Positions 13,328-17,855 of a DNA stretch of 17,855 nt are shown here, piece by piece. Every line of letters starts with the position of its first letter. Position 1 is the first letter of the stretch. The notes under the pieces were generated by a model. That model was given only the letters and a program-made list of their open reading frames with translations, made no database searches and was not told where the DNA came from. The DNA comes from Chloroflexota bacterium (lineage in GTDB: Bacteria > Chloroflexota > Dehalococcoidia > Lucifugimonadales > JADFKI01): assembly GCA_022565015.1 (NCBI GenBank), contig JADFKI010000041.1, positions 1-17,855 of the forward strand. Reading direction: 5' to 3'. Position numbers and translations under genes: made by a program.

Positions 13328-14097
13328 TGGCCCGTAAGAACGCGGCCGTAAAGGCGTCCCTTTTCGTCACCTGCATCATCGACCAGTTCTATCCTGATGT
13401 AGGGGAGAGCGTCGTCAGGGTGCTCCGACGACTGGGCGTGGACCTGGATTTCCCCAGGGGCCAGACGTGCTGTGGCCAACCCGCGTTCAACTCCGGTTTC
13501 TGGCGCGACGCAAAGCCCCTGGCGCGACGTTTCCTTGCGGAATTCCAGGGCGACCGCTATATCGTGGTGCCTTCAGGTTCGTGCGCGAGCATGCTCCGGG
13601 TCTTCTATTCCGAGCTCCTGCACGACGAGCCAGAGCTAAAAGAGAAGGCCTCCGCCATGTCGTCACGCGTGTTCGAGCTTACCGAGTTCATCGTGGATGT
13701 CCTGGGCGTGACCGACCTGACGCCCTACTGTAGCTCTGCCGAGGCCATGGATACGCAGAGCATAACCTACCACGAGGCGTGCCATCTTCGGCGTGAGTTG
13801 GGCGTAAACGAGCAGCCTCGAATGCTTTTGGCATCCCTGCCGGGCGTGGAGGTAGTGGAAATGGAGCAGGCGGAGGTGTGTTGCGGCTTTGGAGGGACCT
13901 TCTCGGTCAAATACCCGGACATCTCAGGGGCGATGCTGGCGGACAAGGTCGATAACGTGCTGGCATCGGGAGCCGACACCCTGACGGCCTGCGACAGCAG
14001 CTGCCTCATGCAGATGGCCGGCGGACTGGAGAAGCGGGGAGCGAACGTGCGGGCAGCTCATGTCGCACAGATATTAGACGCGGCGATGCGGCAATAG
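13327..14097 (+). CDS. lutA: Lactate utilization protein A, (Fe-S)-binding CCG-domain protein
   Basis: This 256-aa protein consists of two cysteine-rich CCG domains. The first has C16, C48-C49-G50 (GQTCCGQPAFNSG) and C86 (PSGSCASM). The second has C152 (HEACHLR), C185-C186-G187 (VCCGFGGTFS) and C222...C226 (ACDSSCLMQM). The same architecture binds iron-sulfur clusters in LutA/LldE, GlpC and heterodisulfide reductase subunit B. With LutB and LutC it forms the cytoplasmic, membrane-associated complex that oxidises L-lactate to pyruvate. The start is ATG 13327, overlapping the stop of the preceding membrane gene. Length and motifs are normal for the family, so it appears intact. An LldE/glycolate-oxidase-type role on another 2-hydroxy acid cannot be excluded. 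Confidence 0.93.
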   Translation: MARKNAAVKASLFVTCIIDQFYPDVGESVVRVLRRLGVDLDFPRGQTCCGQPAFNSGFWRDAKPLARRFLAEFQGDRYIVVPSGSCASMLRVFYSELLHDEPELKEKASAMSSRVFELTEFIVDVLGVTDLTPYCSSAEAMDTQSITYHEACHLRRELGVNEQPRMLLASLPGVEVVEMEQAEVCCGFGGTFSVKYPDISGAMLADKVDNVLASGADTLTACDSSCLMQMAGGLEKRGANVRAAHVAQILDAAMRQ

Positions 14098-14169
14098 GTT
14101 CCTTTCGCGCCGCGAACGTGGTCACATCCGGATACGACTGTTGATTCGATCATAGCGGAGTCTGGGCCC

Positions 14170-15597
14170 GTGCAAACAGGGACAAAAAATTTCGTAGGCG
14201 TGTCCTCGGCGGCCCTCGAGGACGAGAAGATTCAGCGCAACCTTAAAGGCCTGTACGACGGGTTTCACAGCGCGAGAATCGCCGCGTCCGAGGCGACGGC
14301 TGGTTGGGAGCAGCTCCAGGAACGAGGGCGCGCGATCAAGGCGCATACAATCGAGAACCTCGACTACTACCTGGAGATGGCGGAGCGTACCGTGACTGCC
14401 GCCGGCGGCCACGTCTACTTTGCCCACGACGCCGACGCCGCCGCGCAGTACGTGGTTGACCTGGCCAAGTCCAGAGGCGTCAAGATCGCCATCAAGGGCA
14501 AGTCCATGGTCTCGGAGGAGATGGGCCTCAACGAGCGGTTGGAGCGAGAGGGAATCGAGCCTGTCGAGACGGACCTGGGCGAATACATCATCCAGCTGGC
14601 CGACGAGACCCCGTTTCACATAATCGCTCCGGCCATCCACAAGTCCCGCGAGGACGTGTCCGACCTGTTCCAGGAAAAGCTCGGCACACCCAGATACGAT
14701 GAGATCGACGACCTGGCGCGTGAGGCCAGGGGCCAGCTGCGCGAGAAGTTCATCCAGGCCGAAATGGGCATTACGGGCGCCAACTTCATCGTCGCCGAGA
14801 CGGGCACGCTGGTGCTGGTCACCAACGAGGGCAACGGCCGCATGTGCACCTCCATGCCAAAGGTCCACGTCGCGATCACCGGCATGGAGAAGATCGTGCC
14901 TTCGATGGAGGACATGGCGATATTCTTGCGCCTCCTGATTCGCTCGGCGACAGGCCAGCGAATAACGAGCTACGTCACGACAGTGACTGGACCGAGGGCC
15001 GCCGATGATGAGGACGGCCCCGAAGAGTTCCACCTCGTCATCGTCGACAACGGGCGCTCCAGGCTTCTGGCCGATCCCCAGTTGCGCGAGGCCCTCTACT
15101 GCCTAAAGTGCGGGGCGTGTCTCAACGCATGCCCCGTCTACCGCAAGGTGGGAGGCCACGCATACGGGTGGGTGTACCCGGGGCCCATCGGGGCCATAAT
15201 TTCGCCGGTGATGACGAATCTTTCCGACGCCAAGGACCTGCCCTACGCGTCGACCCTCTGCGGGGCCTGCCGCGAGGCGTGTCCCGTGAAGATCAATATT
15301 CCGCGAATGCTGCTCTACCTCCGGAACCAGCTCGCCGAAGGGGGAAACGACCCCGAGCACAAGAGCTCGTCTTTTCTTGAGAGGATGGCCTTCAAAGGAT
15401 GGCGCCTTTCGCTGTCGAGCACCTTCGCGCTTCGCGTCGCCGGCGGCCTCGCGCGACTGTTGCAGATGCCCTTCGTCCGTGACGGGACGATGAGGAGACT
15501 GCCTCCGCCGCTATCGGGCTGGACAAAATACCGCACGCTTCCAGCCATGGCTAAAAAACCGTTCCGCAAGCGATGGCGCAGCGACGACACGGGTTGA
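14170..15597 (+). CDS. lutB: Lactate utilization protein B, LUD domain plus 2x[4Fe-4S]
   Basis: This 475-aa iron-sulfur protein has an N-terminal LUD domain (about residues 60-300; KGKSMVSEEMGLNE, EMGITGANFIVAETGTLVLVTNEGNGR). A ferredoxin-like region follows, with C311xxC314xxC317xxxC321P and C364xxC367xxxC371P, and then a C-terminal helical tail. This is the standard LutB/LldF layout: the central electron-transferring subunit of the LutABC L-lactate oxidation system. The start is GTG 14170-14172 with CGGAG 9 nt upstream. The 72-nt gap after lutA shows no terminator, so the genes are co-transcribed. It ends with an ordinary TGA 11 nt before lutC. It is intact. Confidence 0.94.
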   Translation: MQTGTKNFVGVSSAALEDEKIQRNLKGLYDGFHSARIAASEATAGWEQLQERGRAIKAHTIENLDYYLEMAERTVTAAGGHVYFAHDADAAAQYVVDLAKSRGVKIAIKGKSMVSEEMGLNERLEREGIEPVETDLGEYIIQLADETPFHIIAPAIHKSREDVSDLFQEKLGTPRYDEIDDLAREARGQLREKFIQAEMGITGANFIVAETGTLVLVTNEGNGRMCTSMPKVHVAITGMEKIVPSMEDMAIFLRLLIRSATGQRITSYVTTVTGPRAADDEDGPEEFHLVIVDNGRSRLLADPQLREALYCLKCGACLNACPVYRKVGGHAYGWVYPGPIGAIISPVMTNLSDAKDLPYASTLCGACREACPVKINIPRMLLYLRNQLAEGGNDPEHKSSSFLERMAFKGWRLSLSSTFALRVAGGLARLLQMPFVRDGTMRRLPPPLSGWTKYRTLPAMAKKPFRKRWRSDDTG

Positions 15598-15608
15598 GCG
15601 CGGAGAGC

Positions 15609-16358
15609 ATGACATCCAGAGACTCGTTCCTTCAAAACGTGCGCCGCGCTCTGGGTCGAGAGCAGGGTCAGCCGCCGACCTCTGACGACGCCTCGCACAT
15701 AACCCTTTCCAGGGACCAGGTCGAAGACCGCGCGAAGGCCATTCAAGATGAGATGGCCGCCAGGGCGGACGAGCTCTTCGACGGGCTCGAGCAATCGGCA
15801 GAGCAGGGCGGCTGGAAGGTCGTCAGGGTGACAGACCCGCACGCAGCCGCGAACCGTATCGCGGAGATTGCACGCGACCTCGAGGCCCGCTCCATCCTTC
15901 GGTCCACTCACCCCGTACTCGAAGGCATGGGGCTGGAAGCCCTGCTGGACGGCAGCGGCATAGGCCTCGATGTCATGGCGATAGGCGACGCGACCGACAA
16001 TGACGAGCGTGATAGGCGTCGGGAAAAACTTCGCCAGCAGGCCATCGACGCCGATATGGGCATCACGGGCGTCGACTACGCCATCGCCGAGACGGGCACC
16101 TGCGTGCTTCTACCTCGAAAGGGCCTCAGCCGGCTGGTCTCGCTGCTGCCTCCGGCGCACGTCGCGGTCGTCGAAAAGGGGCAGGTGCTGCCGAGTCTGG
16201 ACGAGCTGTTCACGCTTCAACGCCGCGAGTTTTTCCATGAAAACCTCGGGAGCTACATGAACCTCATCACGGGACCCAGCCGGTCCGCGGACATCGAATA
16301 CCAGCTTATCACGGGCGTCCACGGTCCTGGAGAGGTCCACATGATACTGGTTGGCTGA
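15609..16358 (+). CDS. lutC: Lactate utilization protein C, LUD domain
   Basis: This 249-aa protein starts with the typical LutC amphipathic N-terminus SRDSFLQNVRRALGR, followed by a LUD domain ending in DMGITGVDYAIAETGTCVLL, RLVSLLPPAHVAVVEK and GPSRSADIEYQLITGVHGPGEVHMILV. It is the third subunit of the lactate oxidation complex LutABC. The start is ATG 15609, with GGAGAG four nt upstream and 11 nt after the lutB stop. The in-frame ATG at 15573 overlaps lutB and lacks a ribosome site. It stops at TGA. No clear intrinsic terminator was found in the 144 nt before the convergent HAD gene. The repeated AGTCTTG (16396 area) is only a weak structure. Confidence 0.92.
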   Translation: MTSRDSFLQNVRRALGREQGQPPTSDDASHITLSRDQVEDRAKAIQDEMAARADELFDGLEQSAEQGGWKVVRVTDPHAAANRIAEIARDLEARSILRSTHPVLEGMGLEALLDGSGIGLDVMAIGDATDNDERDRRREKLRQQAIDADMGITGVDYAIAETGTCVLLPRKGLSRLVSLLPPAHVAVVEKGQVLPSLDELFTLQRREFFHENLGSYMNLITGPSRSADIEYQLITGVHGPGEVHMILVG

Positions 16359-16502
16359 GGGTTGTTGCCCCGGATCTTGAATAGTTCCAGGTAAAGTCTT
16401 GAACAAGTCTTGTCCTTTTGATGTACATTGTATAAGTGTTGGGTGTTGCGATATCGAGTAGAAGACCCAATCAGTAATAGATATGGGCTCATTCTTGTGC
16501 CG

Positions 16503-17150
16503 TTAAAACCCTGACTGGAGGAGCCCCGGAAGCTCGGCCATGTCGAAAAAGACAGTCGCGCCGGCCTTCGTGAGCTCTGCTGCGGGCGTGAGGCCGCCGG
16601 CGAATCCGAGCACGGCCATGCTCGCCGAGACGCCTCCCCGGACGCCGGGAACGCTGTCTTCAACGACCACGCATCGCTCCGGCGAAGCCCCGATACCCTT
16701 CGCTGCATGCAAGAAGATATCCGGGTGAGGCTTGCCGCGCGCGACCTGAGTTGCGCTGAACAGGCGTCCGTCGAACCTGGGAAGTAGCCCCGTAAGCCCG
16801 AGGGTGAACCTCATCTTGGAGACCTCGCCGCTGGAGGCCACGCACATGGGCAGGGATATCTCTTCCAGCGCATCGACGATTCCGGCGACGGGCTGCAACT
16901 CGTTCTTGAAGGCCTTGTACGTGCGCTCCGTCAGGTCGGCCAGGAAATCTTGTGGCATTGCCGTTCCAAGCCGTTGGGCGACTTTTTGCAGGCATGCAGT
17001 CATGGACAGGCCCATGAAATCATCGACCGCCTGCTCGTATGTGGTCGGCAGGCCGATGTCTGTCAGCGCCTCGGCGAACACCCGGTTGGCGATAGGTTCG
17101 CTGTCCACCAGCACCCCGTCGCAGTCAAAAATCACCGCCTCGAACGCCAT
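16503..17150 (-). CDS. HAD-superfamily phosphatase/phosphoglucomutase-like (subfamily IA)
   Basis: This 215-aa cytoplasmic protein is a haloacid-dehalogenase hydrolase. Motif I is F-D9-C-D11-GVLVDSE, with D9 as nucleophile and D11 as acid/base. A helical cap of about 15-85 is followed by motif II VASSGE (S106 or S107), motif III RGK140PHPD and motif IV VVVE164D165SVPGV. The DxDGVLVDSEP and PDIFLHAA signatures point to subfamily IA enzymes such as phosphoglycolate phosphatase, beta-phosphoglucomutase or 2-deoxyglucose-6-phosphatase. A sugar phosphate is the most likely substrate. The start is ATG 17148-17150, which overlaps the TGA of the preceding TPR gene by one base (TGATG). A GTG immediately upstream is an alternative. 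The overlap predicts translational coupling with the TPR protein. Confidence 0.9.
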   Translation of the reverse strand: MAFEAVIFDCDGVLVDSEPIANRVFAEALTDIGLPTTYEQAVDDFMGLSMTACLQKVAQRLGTAMPQDFLADLTERTYKAFKNELQPVAGIVDALEEISLPMCVASSGEVSKMRFTLGLTGLLPRFDGRLFSATQVARGKPHPDIFLHAAKGIGASPERCVVVEDSVPGVRGGVSASMAVLGFAGGLTPAAELTKAGATVFFDMAELPGLLQSGF

Positions 17151-17855
17151 CACCCGAGCTCGCCCTCCAGCCTCTCGACATCGCTATCACGCCGGTGGTA
17201 GCCCATTTGTTCTATCATCTCCTTGGCAGTATCCAGGTTCTCTCGAGCCTTGGGCTTATCGCCCATAGCCAGATGCAGCCGCGCGTACCCCAGGTGGCAG
17301 TCAGCAAGATGCAGCCCCATGCCACCACGCTCGGCGATGTCGAAGGCTTCGTCTAGGTCTCGCTGCGCCGGCTCGAAGTCTTCCTGCGCCCTGCGCAACT
17401 CGGCCCGCGCCAGCAGACCGCGAGGTAGCTCGTCTTGCTGACCCGCATCGCGGAGTCCCTCGACGGCCTGGTCCAAGTGCTCAGTCGCCTGGGAGAAATC
17501 GTCTGAATCCTCTTTTTGAGCCTGTAGCATGTGCGCCCGACCCAGAGATAGGTGGTCAAAAGCAATATCCAATAGTGGGCCTGCGGGGATTCGCCACTCA
17601 AATAACTTCTCCGCCCTTCGCAATACTTCATCGTGCTTTCCCTGGGCCAACAGCAGGTCGCAGTACCGAAAACCTGCAAGGGAGTAGAGCAAGTGATATT
17701 CGGGCTGAAAGTCCTTTTGCATGTCCTCGGCCTCTCGGAACAACACCTCCGCCTCATCCATGCGGCCCTCCTGGTGCCGGGCGTCAGCCAGAGTTGTTCT
17801 GCTTAACATTCTCTGATCGGCGTAATCGCTGTAGTCGGCCAACTCCACGCGCTGC
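17150..17855 (-). CDS. TPR-repeat protein, C-terminal part (gene runs off the window edge)
   Basis: At least 232 aa are visible, and the frame stays open to the window edge, so the N-terminus is missing. The sequence is a string of helical tetratricopeptide-like repeats: LADARHQEGRMDEAEVLFREAE, HLLYSLAGFRYCDLLLAQGKHDEVLRRAE, LLDIAFDHLSLGRAHMLQA, ARAELRRAQEDFEPAQRDLDEA and LGYARLHLAMGDKPKARENLDTA. The 'QPEYHLLYSLAGFRYCDLLL' style of repeat is the type I associate with the C-terminal TPR arrays of large multidomain proteins of the STAND/NACHT, SUMF1 or TIR classes. That identity cannot be tested here. The array would bind a partner. The gene overlaps the HAD phosphatase start. Confidence 0.85.
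   Translation of the reverse strand, partial: QRVELADYSDYADQRMLSRTTLADARHQEGRMDEAEVLFREAEDMQKDFQPEYHLLYSLAGFRYCDLLLAQGKHDEVLRRAEKLFEWRIPAGPLLDIAFDHLSLGRAHMLQAQKEDSDDFSQATEHLDQAVEGLRDAGQQDELPRGLLARAELRRAQEDFEPAQRDLDEAFDIAERGGMGLHLADCHLGYARLHLAMGDKPKARENLDTAKEMIEQMGYHRRDSDVERLEGELG

Noticed and set aside
14122..15033. 303-aa antisense ORF opposite lutB
   Set aside because: It is a GC-rich shadow ORF of lutB. It has no RBS, and the sense strand encodes a complete LutB with both Fe-S motifs.

Overview
The window is a compact, GC-rich bacterial chromosome segment on both strands. It looks like a metagenome-derived member of the Chloroflexota (SAR202/Dehalococcoidia-like). That placement is inference. 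It rests on gene content (MFS pumps, a uronate-dehydrogenase-like SDR, LutABC, a VOC protein, small-molecule methyltransferases) and on interspersed palindromic intergenic repeats of the 'GTCATTCCGAG...GGAATC' and 'GGTGAGCTTGTCGAACC' types. There is no rRNA, tRNA, CRISPR array, transposase or phage gene.

Layout. 1-543: a possible 60-aa membrane peptide and a short CCCCAG(G/A) tandem repeat. 544-4294 (minus): an EntS-type MFS exporter, a uronate-dehydrogenase-like NAD-dependent epimerase, and an MFS transporter of the oxalate/formate-antiporter type, with repeat-bearing spacers. 4620-5510 (minus): a DUF4166 protein with its own promoter and a 66-aa hypothetical protein. 5558-5845 (plus): a small antibiotic-biosynthesis-monooxygenase-like protein. 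5916-7518 (minus): a two-gene operon. 7519-7893: promoter plus a non-coding stretch rich in hairpins. 7894-8514 (minus): a membrane-anchored SNase-like protein with an altered active site. 8692-10404 (plus): gamma-glutamyltransferase. 10418-12113 (minus): methyltransferase then alpha/beta hydrolase. 12371-12814 (minus): VOC protein. 13079-16358 (plus): small membrane protein and LutA-LutB-LutC, a lactate oxidation operon. 16503-17855 (minus): the C-terminal part of a TPR protein overlapping a HAD phosphatase.

The most notable item is the two-gene operon at 5916-7518. Its second gene looks like two adjacent ORFs split by an in-frame TGA at 6159-6161. Read as selenocysteine, the TGA gives one 179-aa protein with a U-G-S-C-S-S-C motif, the hallmark of the UGSC (seleno)protein family. 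A perfect 7-bp hairpin with a GUG apical loop begins 12 nt after the UGA, where a bacterial SECIS element should be. Other genes here (lutB, lutC, the TPR gene, the 82-aa membrane gene) end in ordinary TGA stops, so the genetic code is not globally reassigned. The operon has a near-consensus sigma-70 promoter with a 7-bp palindrome just upstream, and a strong intrinsic terminator. The first gene (345 aa) has no function I can name and is the natural candidate partner of the selenoprotein.
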